From NCBI GenBank assembly GCA_965261535.1, contig OZ253469.1, forward strand, positions 3,658,001-3,722,000: DNA of 64,000 nucleotides, written 5' to 3'. The DNA comes from VXNE01 sp965261535 (GTDB lineage: Bacteria > Pseudomonadota > Gammaproteobacteria > Pseudomonadales > Azotimanducaceae). Positions 1-7,597 of the stretch are shown piece after piece (positions within the stretch are counted from its first letter, which is position 1; every line of letters begins with the position of its first letter). The notes beneath the pieces were generated by a model, which saw only the letters and a list, made by a program, of their open reading frames with translations, did not search any database and was not told where the DNA came from. The position numbers were made by a program, and so were the translations under genes.

Positions 1-228
1 GTCGTGCTTACCGGAATGATTGGTTGGTATGTTCACGGCTCGACCGGCAACCATCGGCTCGCAGCCGCGTCGTTCGGATCCCTGGCAGTCTTGTACGCCG
101 GGCTTTATACGTTGCTGCGGCTGGAGGATTTCGCGCTTCTTGTCGGGACCGTCGTGCTGCTTGCGGCGCTGGGAATGCTCATGCGCGTGACGCGCGGGTT
201 GACGCCTGGTCTGGGAGAGGGGGCATAG
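1..228 (+). CDS. CreD-like inner membrane protein, C-terminal fragment
   Basis: The reading frame is open from the left edge, so only about the last 75 residues are present. They form two hydrophobic helices around LLRLEDFALLVGT, which resembles the C-terminal signature of CreD/Cet inner-membrane proteins (a Tyr/Leu-rich helix, then a QSEDYALL-like loop and a final helix ending before a short charged tail). CreD family proteins are polytopic envelope proteins of poorly known function that respond to CreBC in enterobacteria. No creBC genes are visible because the upstream part is missing. The gene is convergent with the CoA-transferase to its right. The family call rests on a short segment. 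Confidence 0.6.
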   Translation, partial: VVLTGMIGWYVHGSTGNHRLAAASFGSLAVLYAGLYTLLRLEDFALLVGTVVLLAALGMLMRVTRGLTPGLGEGA

Positions 229-234
229 GCCGTC

Positions 235-306
235 GCCCCTCGGGATCGGCCTCGCTTTGTGATCACCACCCCTAGGGGGCGGAAGCGAGACGTACTGCCG
301 AGGGGC
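235..306. terminator. Nested inverted repeats between convergent genes
   Basis: Three nested inverted repeats lie between a + strand gene ending at 228 and a - strand gene ending at 388. The outer arms are GCCCCTCGG (235-243) and CCGAGGGGC (298-306), the middle arms CTCGCTT (251-257) and AAGCGAG (283-289), and the core is the palindrome CCCCTAGGGG (269-278). The position suits a bidirectional terminator. There is no T tract, so a Rho-independent role is not proven. Confidence 0.4.
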
Positions 307-387
307 CAATAGGCGCGACTTTAGTGGTCTGTTTCAGTGTCGTCAAGATCACTTCGATCGATTTGTTTCGAGCTGGGACTCTGTTCG

Positions 388-1578
388 TCAGATCGTTTTA
401 GATTCGCGCAGGGCGGCGATTTCGGTGTCGCTGATGCCGACTTCCCGAAGCACGTCGTCGGTATGCGCTCCCAGTTCGGGCACCCCGCCGGAGGGCTCCA
501 GGGGCGTCGCGCTCATGCGGATCGGCGTGGCCACGATTCCGCGGCTGTCGCCGTGATCGTCCACGGCTTCGGTGAAGTAACCGTTCTCCCACGCGCCGGG
601 GTCGTCTAGCGCCTGTCGATGGTCGCGCACCGGCGCGTAGCGCACGCCGGTGTCGCGCAGCGCGTCGCACCAGGCGTCGGTGGTCCGGGTCTTGAACACC
701 TGAGCCAGTTCTTCGCGCAGCCAGGCGTGGGTTTCCGGCGACATTTCCCGGTGTTGCAGGCGTTCGTCCAGGGTCAGATCGGGGCGTTCGAGCGCCACGA
801 AGAATGCGTCCTTTTCCCTTGCTCGCACGCCGACGATGGCGATCCCGCCGTCGGTCGTTGGAAAGATGTTGTAAATGGTCCTGATGAGCGGATGACCGGA
901 GTTCGAACGCCCCGCAACCTGATCGGTCAACAGCAGGTGCGTGTATTCGGTGGCTTGCGCCCAGATCTGCCCGCCGAGCAGCGATACGTCGACCTGCTGT
1001 CCGCAGCCGGTGTGGGTTCGGTGGTGCAGCGCCGCCAGGATCCCGGCGACCATGTTCAGCGAGCTGATGTGGTCGGCGATAAAGATGGCCACGGGCGACG
1101 CCGGATCGCCATCGCGGCCCGTGGTGCTGACGAGTCCGCCGGCAGCTTGCGCCGCGAGATCGGCGCCTTCGCGCGCCGCGTCCGGTCCCAACGATCCGAA
1201 GGTGCTTCCCTGGGCGCAGATGATGCGCCCATTGACGGCACAGAGATCGTCATGGCCGAGCCCCCACCTTTCCATCGTGCCCGGCGTGAAGTTGCTGATG
1301 ACAATGTCGGCGTCTTGAACCAGCCGCTTGAAGATCGCGGCACCCTCGGGGTGGCGCAGGTCCAGGGAAACGCTGCGTTTGCCTCGGTTGCACGCGGCGA
1401 AAACGGCGCTGCGCGGGTCGCCGGGCGCAACGCGGATATTGCGGCTGAGGTCGCCGAACCCCGGGAGTTCTATCTTGACGACATCGGCGCCCATATCGCC
1501 GAGAAGCGCCGCTGCCTGGGGGCCCTGTATCAACTGACCCGCCTCGAGAACCCGGATGCCGTCTAGTGCCCCGGCCAT
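388..1578 (-). CDS. CaiB/BaiF family CoA-transferase (class III)
   Basis: This 396-residue protein has the usual length and layout of class III CoA-transferases. The N-terminus GIRVLEAGQLIQGPQAA leads into LLGDMGADVVKIE, followed by NRGKRSVSLDLRHPEG, the family fingerprint. The DGGIAIVGV segment and the acidic C-terminal subdomain are also present. These enzymes move CoA between carboxylic acids in the cytoplasm; the substrate cannot be read from sequence. A catalytic Asp is expected about 170 residues in, where REGADLAAQAAGGL provides it. The gene overlaps the end of recQ by 16 bp on the same strand, so the two may be co-transcribed although functionally unrelated. Confidence 0.88.
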   Translation of the reverse strand: MAGALDGIRVLEAGQLIQGPQAAALLGDMGADVVKIELPGFGDLSRNIRVAPGDPRSAVFAACNRGKRSVSLDLRHPEGAAIFKRLVQDADIVISNFTPGTMERWGLGHDDLCAVNGRIICAQGSTFGSLGPDAAREGADLAAQAAGGLVSTTGRDGDPASPVAIFIADHISSLNMVAGILAALHHRTHTGCGQQVDVSLLGGQIWAQATEYTHLLLTDQVAGRSNSGHPLIRTIYNIFPTTDGGIAIVGVRAREKDAFFVALERPDLTLDERLQHREMSPETHAWLREELAQVFKTRTTDAWCDALRDTGVRYAPVRDHRQALDDPGAWENGYFTEAVDDHGDSRGIVATPIRMSATPLEPSGGVPELGAHTDDVLREVGISDTEIAALRESKTI

Positions 1579-3473
1579 GAAAGCTCCTCCCTGATCTCTT
1601 CTTGTGTCTCTTCTTGCGCAGAGTTCTCTCTGGCGTCCCCAGGCTCGACCTTGGACTGAGCGCTCTCCCTTTGGAGGGCGTCGAGGAATGCCGCGCCGTA
1701 GCGTTGGAGTTTAGCCTGCCCGACGCCGTGTATGGTCAGCATCTCCTCGAGGGAGGCCGGACGCCGATGCAGCATTTCCTTCAGCGTCGCGTCGTGGAAG
1801 ATCACGTAGGGCGGCACGCCCGCCTCCTCCGCCAGGCCCCGTCGGCACTGTCGAAGTGTTTCCCAAAGGCCCTCATCTTTTGCATCGACCGTGAACACCT
1901 CGCGCTGCGTGGCGGACCGGGCCCGGGGTTTGGCGGATGCATCTCTGCGTAGCTGCACCATTTTTTCGCCGCGTAGCACACCTCTGGCGTCGGCGGTCAA
2001 ACGCAGCGCTCCGAAGCGAGCGTCATCGGCGCGTATGAAGCCCTGAACCATGAGTTGGCGAACGAACGAACGCCACTCGGTGACCGACAGGTCCGCACCG
2101 ATGCCGTAGGTGCTCAACCGTTCGTGCCCCCACTGGCGAATCTTTTCCGTGTCCTTGCCGCGCAACACGTCTATCACGTGACCTGCGCCGAAACGCTGGC
2201 CAGTGCGGTAGATGGCGGAAAGCAACTTCTGGGCGGCCGTGGTGCCGTCCTGCGTTTCGGGCGGAGCGATGCACACGTCGCAGTTGCCGCAATCCTGCGG
2301 GAGCTCGTCGCCGAAGTGCCGGAGCAGGGCGCGGCGTCTGCAGGTTGTCGCCTCGCACCAGCCAAGCAGCGCATCGAGTTTGCCGCGTTCGATCCGCTTG
2401 TGCTGATCGTCAGCCTCGGACATGTCCACCAACTGGCGCAGGCGCACCACGTCCTGCAAGCCGTAGACCATCCATGCCTGGGCCGCCTCGCCGTCGCGAC
2501 CGGCCCGGCCGGTTTCCTGGTAGTAGGCTTCGACGCTCTTCGGCAGGTCCACGTGCGCGACGAAGCGGACATCGGGTTTGTCGATACCCATGCCGAAGGC
2601 GATCGTGGCGACGACGATGACGCCGTCCTCGCGCAGGAACCGGCTTTGACATGCGGCGCGGACATCGCCGGGCAGGCCGGCATGGTAGGCAAGGGCGGTG
2701 AATCCGCGCGCGTTCAACATTTCCGCAATCGCTTCCGTCTTCTTGCGGGTCATCGCGTACACGATCCCGGCCTGTCCGCGGTGCTCCTCGAGGAAGGCGC
2801 GCAATTGCGCGTTGGCGTCGGTCTTCGCGCGCACCGTGTAGCGAATGTTGGGACGGTCGAACCCGCTGACAAAGCGTTCGGCCTCCGGGTCGAACGCAAG
2901 CCTCGACAGGATGTCGTCGCGCGTGGCCGCGTTCGCAGTGGCCGTCAGCGCCATGCGCGGAACGCCCGGAAACCGGTCGCGCAATACGTCGAGACCGAGA
3001 TAGTCCTGGCGAAAGTCGTGGCCCCATTGCGACACGCAGTGGGCCTCGTCGATGGCGATCAGGGACAGGTCGACGCCCGCGAGGAGCATCAACGTTTCCT
3101 CCTGCAACAGTCGTTCGGGGGCCAGATACAGCAAGTCGAGCGCGCGCGTCCGCACTGCGTCGATGACGCGCCGTTGTTCGTCGTACGCGAGGGTCGAATT
3201 CAGGAACGCCGCGCGTACGCCGAGTTGCCGCAAGGCGCCGACCTGATCCTGCATCAACGCGATGAGGGGTGAGACGACAAGACCGATTCCGGGCTGGATG
3301 ATGGCTGGCAACTGGTAGCACAGGGACTTGCCGCCGCCTGTGGGCATGATGACCAGCGTATCGCGGCCCGCGAGCGCGGCCGCGAGAACCTCTTCCTGGG
3401 TATCGCGAAAATCGGTATAGCCGTAGACATCGCGCAACAGATCACGCGCGCGTTGGAGCATCCCCTCGATCAT
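1563..3473 (-). CDS. recQ: ATP-dependent DNA helicase RecQ
   Basis: The 636-residue protein carries a complete RecQ architecture. The superfamily 2 helicase core has motif I MPTGGGKS (about residues 43-50) and motif II DEAH (142-145) followed by the RecQ loop CVSQWGHDFR. Motif V/VI appear around GMGIDKPDVRFV and QETGRAGRDG. A four-cysteine zinc site follows (CEATTCRRR, then CGNCDVC), then a winged helix and a C-terminal HRDC domain near residues 525-600. RecQ unwinds forked and recombination intermediates 3'-5' in RecF-pathway repair. It starts 18 bp after the end of the ion-channel gene on the same strand. The tail after HRDC is rich in Glu and Ser. Confidence 0.97.
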   Translation of the reverse strand: MIEGMLQRARDLLRDVYGYTDFRDTQEEVLAAALAGRDTLVIMPTGGGKSLCYQLPAIIQPGIGLVVSPLIALMQDQVGALRQLGVRAAFLNSTLAYDEQRRVIDAVRTRALDLLYLAPERLLQEETLMLLAGVDLSLIAIDEAHCVSQWGHDFRQDYLGLDVLRDRFPGVPRMALTATANAATRDDILSRLAFDPEAERFVSGFDRPNIRYTVRAKTDANAQLRAFLEEHRGQAGIVYAMTRKKTEAIAEMLNARGFTALAYHAGLPGDVRAACQSRFLREDGVIVVATIAFGMGIDKPDVRFVAHVDLPKSVEAYYQETGRAGRDGEAAQAWMVYGLQDVVRLRQLVDMSEADDQHKRIERGKLDALLGWCEATTCRRRALLRHFGDELPQDCGNCDVCIAPPETQDGTTAAQKLLSAIYRTGQRFGAGHVIDVLRGKDTEKIRQWGHERLSTYGIGADLSVTEWRSFVRQLMVQGFIRADDARFGALRLTADARGVLRGEKMVQLRRDASAKPRARSATQREVFTVDAKDEGLWETLRQCRRGLAEEAGVPPYVIFHDATLKEMLHRRPASLEEMLTIHGVGQAKLQRYGAAFLDALQRESAQSKVEPGDARENSAQEETQEEIREELSWPGH

Positions 3474-3491
3474 GCCTTGCTCTCCACCGTG

Positions 3492-4583
3492 TCAAGGCCC
3501 CCGCAGACAGGACTCCACCAGCGGTCGAGTCACATTGAGGCTGTCGTTGATCAGGGTGATGATGCCGTCGCCGCTGCAGATCTCGTCCGGCGCGGGGTTT
3601 GTGTGTACGCCGTGCTGGTCGAAATAGCCCATCGGGATGCCGGCATTGCGGCGGGCGAAATTCACCACCACGTCGCGCCAGAGGAGACCCTCGAATGGCG
3701 CCTCGAAACGCGCCAGGCGCCCGGCTTCGTGGGTGAACATCGTTTCCAGTACCTGTTCGACACCGGGCGCGGTCAACGCGCGGACGACAAATTCCGGGTA
3801 GGCGCGGATGGGTCGAATCACGGTGGTCGCGCCGGCTTCAAGGATACGCTGGCGGTTTGCGTCGTCCACCACCTCGGCGACGATGGTGGCTTGGGTTCCG
3901 AGCTGGCGGATGCGGCCGAGGATGTCGTATGTATGTGAGTCGGAGCGGGCATCGTAGATTTCGTCGGCGATGATGATGATGCAGCGCGCGTGGCTGACGT
4001 TGGCTGCGGCCAGGTTCTCCGAGTTCTCCGCCATGGCGTTGTACAGCGTGACGCCGGCGTCGACGAGCTCCATGTTCAAGCCATCCTCGAAGCTCGGTGT
4101 CAGCAGTTGTATGGGGATATCAGACAGCCGGGGCGCGCGCCTTACGTGATCCACCAGTCGCGGCAGATAGTTTTCGGCGTCCTGGGACGGGACGTTGATT
4201 ATTAGCAGATGATCTTTCATGTTGCTCCACTTGATTTCTCCGCGACGCCGGCGATCCCGCTGCAGCGCGCGATAGTCGAATACATAGGTGGCGATCTGGG
4301 CGAGCAGAAACGTCCCGAAGACGTAGATGCACACCACGGTCGCCAGGCGCCCGGCCGTCGACGCGGCGGAGGCGTCGCCGTAACCCACGGTGGTCGCCGT
4401 GGTCATCGTCAGCCAGGCGGCGTCGCCGAGGGTCATCCCCTCGAAGACGATCATCGCCGCCACGTGCAGGCAGAACAGTCCCGCGAACATGGCGGTGGTC
4501 AGAAACAGACGTCGCTTGATAGCGCCCGCCACGTACCGCGTGTAACGCAGGTATCGCGGTCGGCGCAGGAGTCGCCAGAGCAT
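3492..4583 (-). CDS. Two-TM potassium channel with RCK/TrkA-N-like domain
   Basis: A basic N-terminus (RRPRYLRYTRYVAGAIKRR) precedes two membrane segments with a pore loop holding the K+ selectivity filter TVGYGD. A cytoplasmic Rossmann-like RCK domain with tandem TrkA-N features follows. The usual Gly-rich nucleotide loop is replaced by INVPSQDAENY, so classic NAD binding is doubtful. Channels of this type recur beside YjfI/PspA/YjfK clusters, and this one lies downstream of those genes on the same strand, which supports a role in membrane potential or envelope stress (inference). A longer frame begins with GTG at 4616, but its extra 11 residues come from a dispersed repeat, so the ATG at 4583 is preferred. 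The Gly-Tyr-Gly filter makes K+ selectivity likely. Confidence 0.85.
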   Translation of the reverse strand: MLWRLLRRPRYLRYTRYVAGAIKRRLFLTTAMFAGLFCLHVAAMIVFEGMTLGDAAWLTMTTATTVGYGDASAASTAGRLATVVCIYVFGTFLLAQIATYVFDYRALQRDRRRRGEIKWSNMKDHLLIINVPSQDAENYLPRLVDHVRRAPRLSDIPIQLLTPSFEDGLNMELVDAGVTLYNAMAENSENLAAANVSHARCIIIIADEIYDARSDSHTYDILGRIRQLGTQATIVAEVVDDANRQRILEAGATTVIRPIRAYPEFVVRALTAPGVEQVLETMFTHEAGRLARFEAPFEGLLWRDVVVNFARRNAGIPMGYFDQHGVHTNPAPDEICSGDGIITLINDSLNVTRPLVESCLRGP

Positions 4584-4593
4584 TGGGGCAGGG

Positions 4594-4692
4594 AAGCCTT
4601 TAGCCCGCTGGATCACCGCGCACCCGTGACGACGCCCGGGGAACTCCGACGTTGCGAGTCCTCCGGCGTCGGTGGCGGCTTTGTTTCATGAG
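4594..4692 (-). repeat. Dispersed intergenic repeat, copy 1
   Basis: The reverse complement of this ~99-bp block matches 33245-33341 over its whole length with scattered substitutions. Shared landmarks in order are TCATG, ACAAAGCCGCCACC, GGAGGACTCGCAACGT, CGAGTTCC, GCGCGGT and CAGCGGGCTAAAGGCTT. An imperfect stem GGACTCG/CGAGTTCC lies in the centre. It sits just upstream of the channel gene. The second copy is likewise just upstream of a minus-strand gene, but in the opposite orientation relative to it. No transposase is associated. Confidence 0.8.
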
Positions 4693-4773
4693 AAAGGGGA
4701 CTATCGCGACAATCGCATCGCCGGAAAGACTAACAGGGCGAAGCCAAGCGCTTCAACGCGACGGGCTTGCGGC

Positions 4774-5130
4774 TTACTCGTCGTCGAGATGCGACGTGAT
4801 CTCTTCCAGCACGCAACGCTTCAGAACTTGCGGTTCCGCGTCTGGATTGGCGTAGCGCTCGGCGAGGATGCCCAGGTCGGTATCGCTGAAGGACAGGCTG
4901 ATGCGGGGTCGCTGGATCTTCGAGAAAGGCAGTCCGACAAGTTTTCTCACGTAGTCGGAATAGCTCAGATCCTCTGCTGCTGCTGCGAGTCGGACCTTGC
5001 GCAGCAGCGTCTGGCGGAACTCGAAGTGTACCTGGATCTTCTTGAGCGCCTGCCGTTCGGCCTGAAACCGCCTCGCCTTCGACTCTCTCGGGGCGCGGCG
5101 CGAAGACGATCTCATTGCTGTCCGGGCCAC
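4774..5130 (-). CDS. Small basic protein of the YjfI/PspA cluster, function unknown
   Basis: This 118-residue protein has a strongly basic first 35 residues (several Arg-Ser and Arg-Arg runs). Next comes an amphipathic segment, FEFRQTLLRKVRLAAAAEDL, followed by YSDYVRKLVGLP, which resembles a ribbon-helix-helix fold. The C-terminal half is acidic. I do not recognise a named family. It overlaps the 5' neighbour (DUF2491) by 19 bp and lies between that gene and the K+ channel, all on the minus strand, so it is probably co-translated with them. DNA binding, perhaps autoregulation, is a guess from the RHH-like segment. Stop and start are clear; the function is open. Confidence 0.72.
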   Translation of the reverse strand: MARTAMRSSSRRAPRESKARRFQAERQALKKIQVHFEFRQTLLRKVRLAAAAEDLSYSDYVRKLVGLPFSKIQRPRISLSFSDTDLGILAERYANPDAEPQVLKRCVLEEITSHLDDE

Positions 5131-5759
5131 ATGGATTCGATGACGTCCGGCGGACAGTTCACTTCCGTGAAGACTTCCGTTTCGCCGTCGGCCGAAACCT
5201 CGACGCTCAGGCCGTAGCGACCGGTGTCATCCTCGCATTCGTGGCAGCGCAGTTCCTCGGCATCGTCGTCCTGGAGCCGCGATGGCGATTCGCCCCGGCA
5301 ATCGCGGTCGTAGTAATAGCCCTCGGCCCACTTCTTTGTCTGCGCGTAACGGTTCGCGATCCAACCCTCGTACCGGGGGAGGGCATCCACCACCTGGAGT
5401 TCGGCGAAGTCTTCGTCCCACAACGCGGCGAACGCATCCTCGTCGAACAGCCGCTGCACATCGGCCCGGGGCACGGTTCGAGACAGGCATAGTTCGCTCG
5501 CATCGCCGGCGTCGAATCCCAGGTAAATCCGGTCTCCGCCGGTGCCGTCGAGCGTGAGCTCGGCGTACAGGCCGTCCTCGAAATGGTATGCGCCCACCGC
5601 GCTTACCTCGAACGTCTGCCCCTGGACCGCGGGCGGCAGGAGCAGCCGGTGCTTGAACGTCAGGAGGTCGCCCGCCGCCAGATCGCCCGGGCCCGACAAT
5701 TGTCGCGGCGAGTCGGCGTTGCGCTTGCCGAAGCGGCTCCTGAGTATTTTCCGAAACAA
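5112..5759 (-). CDS. yjfK: DUF2491 family protein (YjfK-like)
   Basis: This soluble 215-residue protein resembles YjfK/DUF2491: a short basic N-terminus, then a beta-rich region with DLLTFKHRLLLPPAVQGQ, the YAELTLDG strand and the aromatic motif WIANRYAQTKKWAEGYYYDR. A Cys pair (CHECEDD) lies near the C-terminus. It ends by overlapping the next gene and begins 3 bp after the PspA stop codon, so translation is coupled. In Escherichia coli the order yjfI-yjfJ-yjfK-yjfL is the same. Its biochemical role is unknown; the context suggests envelope stress together with PspA. Confidence 0.83.
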   Translation of the reverse strand: MFRKILRSRFGKRNADSPRQLSGPGDLAAGDLLTFKHRLLLPPAVQGQTFEVSAVGAYHFEDGLYAELTLDGTGGDRIYLGFDAGDASELCLSRTVPRADVQRLFDEDAFAALWDEDFAELQVVDALPRYEGWIANRYAQTKKWAEGYYYDRDCRGESPSRLQDDDAEELRCHECEDDTGRYGLSVEVSADGETEVFTEVNCPPDVIESMWPGQQ

Positions 5760-5762
5760 GGG

Positions 5763-6458
5763 TCAGCCCGCCTGCCTGGCCTTGAGCCGCGCCAGCACGT
5801 CCGAGCCGGCCGCGGTGCCCGAGCCGCCGATACCCTTGGCCTTCAGTTTGGCATCGATGTCATCGACGTTTTCCTGCGCCTCCAGCCAGTCCCCCGCCTC
5901 CATGCGGTCCTGCCAGTTCTGCTGTTTCGCCTTCACCCGGTCGAGCGCCTGGGACACGCGATGTCCCTTCGATCCCGTCGCCGCGAAATTGCGCGAGATG
6001 CTTTCGGTCGCGCGCTGCAATTCCCGTACGGTGCGCACCTTGTCCAGTTCGCGCTTGTTCTTCTGGATGGTCCGCTCCCGCGCCTTGATCATGGCGTGGA
6101 TCTTGTTCACCTCGGCATTGAGCGTCGCCTGTTCGCCCGCCTTGTCTTCGCGTTCCCCTTCCACCTCGGCAATGCGATCGGCAACCTCCGCTGCGAGCGC
6201 CTCCTCGCCGGCGTTCAAAGCGGCGATCGCCTTCTGTTCATAGTCAGCGACGTCCGCGCTCAAGGTGGACAGATCCCGCCTGAGTCGAATCTCGGAGCTC
6301 TTCATACGCGTGAGGCTCTGTTTCGCGCTGCTTATGGCCGTCTCGGCATCGCGAATCTCCTGTTCGAGGATACGCACGGCGTTGGCGTCCACGACCGCCT
6401 CGCCGAGTTCGTTGGCGCCGCCTTTGATCGCCTGCATCAAGTCTTTAAGCACACTCAT
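5763..6458 (-). CDS. yjfJ: PspA/IM30 family protein (YjfJ-like)
   Basis: The 231-residue protein is almost wholly helical with long coiled coils. It begins MSVLKDLMQAIKGGANELGE, the amphipathic start typical of PspA/IM30, and continues with heptad-rich Glu/Ala/Lys/Arg stretches. The C-terminal part includes KGHRVSQALDRVKAKQQNWQ and a Gly-rich tail. PspA proteins coat and remodel the inner membrane under stress and form ESCRT-III-like assemblies. A longer frame reaches 6542, but AGAGAGG eight bases upstream of 6458 supports the shorter start. It lies between the DUF2170 and DUF2491 genes, as in E. coli yjfIJK. Confidence 0.9.
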   Translation of the reverse strand: MSVLKDLMQAIKGGANELGEAVVDANAVRILEQEIRDAETAISSAKQSLTRMKSSEIRLRRDLSTLSADVADYEQKAIAALNAGEEALAAEVADRIAEVEGEREDKAGEQATLNAEVNKIHAMIKARERTIQKNKRELDKVRTVRELQRATESISRNFAATGSKGHRVSQALDRVKAKQQNWQDRMEAGDWLEAQENVDDIDAKLKAKGIGGSGTAAGSDVLARLKARQAG

Positions 6459-6538
6459 GTTGATTGCCTCTCTTAAGTTGCTTTGCTTCGGTTCTTTGGT
6501 CCGTACCCCTGAATCCCCTGAAATCCTCTGAAATCGGT

Positions 6539-6940
6539 TCAAGCCAACAGATGTTCCACGGTTTCAAGCACGTCAATGGTGTTTTCCGCCTGCACCTCGA
6601 GTTCGTGCGCGATCACCTCGAACCGCGTCGACAGCGCCATGGCGCCGAACAGAATGTAGGTCTCCCCCTGCAAGCCGATGGACGACAGGGGTACGGCGGG
6701 GCTCAGCCGCAAGAAGATCGCGTTGAGTTCGTCGAGTTTGTCCGGCTGGACCTCGGAAATGTTGAACAGGGGCGTCACCGCCAGGATTTGCGTGTCCGTC
6801 TGGGTGACATGGATGGGAAATTCATCGTTGTTTGAGCAGATCACCTCCAGGATATCCTGCTCCGTTACGAGCGCGTCGAAGGTTGTGCCTTCCTCGCCGT
6901 TGAAGTCATTCAGGCGGAAGGCCAGCTCGTCCAAAGTCAT
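6539..6940 (-). CDS. yjfI: DUF2170 family protein (YjfI-like)
   Basis: A 133-residue cytoplasmic protein starting MTLDELAFRLNDFNGEEG. It contains the DUF2170 landmarks DTQILAVTPLFN, SSIGLQGETYILFGAMAL and an acidic end with VLETVEHLL. GGGAGA sits upstream of the ATG at 6940, so the upstream in-frame ATG (6991) is not needed. YjfI proteins nearly always accompany YjfJ-type PspA; their molecular role is unknown. It is the first gene of the distal half of the cluster and is followed 80 bp later by pspA. Confidence 0.88.
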   Translation of the reverse strand: MTLDELAFRLNDFNGEEGTTFDALVTEQDILEVICSNNDEFPIHVTQTDTQILAVTPLFNISEVQPDKLDELNAIFLRLSPAVPLSSIGLQGETYILFGAMALSTRFEVIAHELEVQAENTIDVLETVEHLLA

Positions 6941-7129
6941 CGCGTATCTCCCAATATCCGGATGGTCGTTCCCGCCGACGTTGCCGTGCATGCCGACAGC
7001 GGTAACGCGTCCAGCGCACCCTAGGACATATTATGTCACCCGTCAAGCGATTCGTTGAACGGCTTTCGTCGAGTCGTCTGTTTGGACTTTCCTGAAGTTC
7101 CGACGCGTTTCGATCAACGCGCCAGCCGT

Positions 7130-7399
7130 TCACTCATCGCTGGCCGTCAACTGTCCCTTGATGTCTCGGAACACCGCATCTTGGGGCGTGGAGCGTCCTG
7201 CCGAGATATCGGTCTCGCCTTGAACGATGAGCTTCAGCACCAATAGCGCGTCCCGCAAGCGCTGGTACGACTCAAAGTCTTGTACGACAGCGCTGGCTGC
7301 GCCGCGCCGCGTCAGGACAACCACCCGTTCGGAGGACTTCATCTCTGCAAGCATCCGCGCCGCTTTGGCCTTGAATTCGCTCAGGCTCACAATCGACAT
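7130..7399 (-). CDS. Phd/YefM-type antitoxin, apparently without a toxin
   Basis: The 89-residue protein reads MSIVSLSEFKAKAARML, then RVVVLTRRGAASAVVQDFE, then YQRLRDALLVLKLIVQGE. This is the Phd/YefM pattern: an N-terminal DNA-binding fold followed by a toxin-neutralising helix. The final GRSTPQDAVFRDI matches tails seen before RelE or Doc toxins. No convincing toxin follows: the frame overlapping its stop (6906-7133) is Arg-rich and lacks RelE or Doc features. A longer frame back to 9223 is an antisense shadow of the ABC gene. It is probably an orphan or the residue of a lost module. Confidence 0.8.
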   Translation of the reverse strand: MSIVSLSEFKAKAARMLAEMKSSERVVVLTRRGAASAVVQDFESYQRLRDALLVLKLIVQGETDISAGRSTPQDAVFRDIKGQLTASDE

Positions 7400-7597
7400 T
7401 GTCACTGGGCGACCTCTTTGCGATCCGAATTCAATCTGACTGTACGGAAATGTCGCGTGTCCGTAGTCCGTGAAGCGGACTCGGCCTTGACTTGGGAAAC
7501 GAAATAACGATGATCCCGCTTTCGTTTTGTCGGTCGCCCAGCCGGCGCGTTTTGCGCGCCCCGGCGGCTTGGCTGTGCTGGCACTGGAGAGGGCCCC

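Noticed and set aside
6906..7133. Arg-rich frame overlapping the antitoxin stop, as a possible toxin
   Set aside because: It lacks RelE, Doc or PIN features and overlaps the YjfI upstream region.
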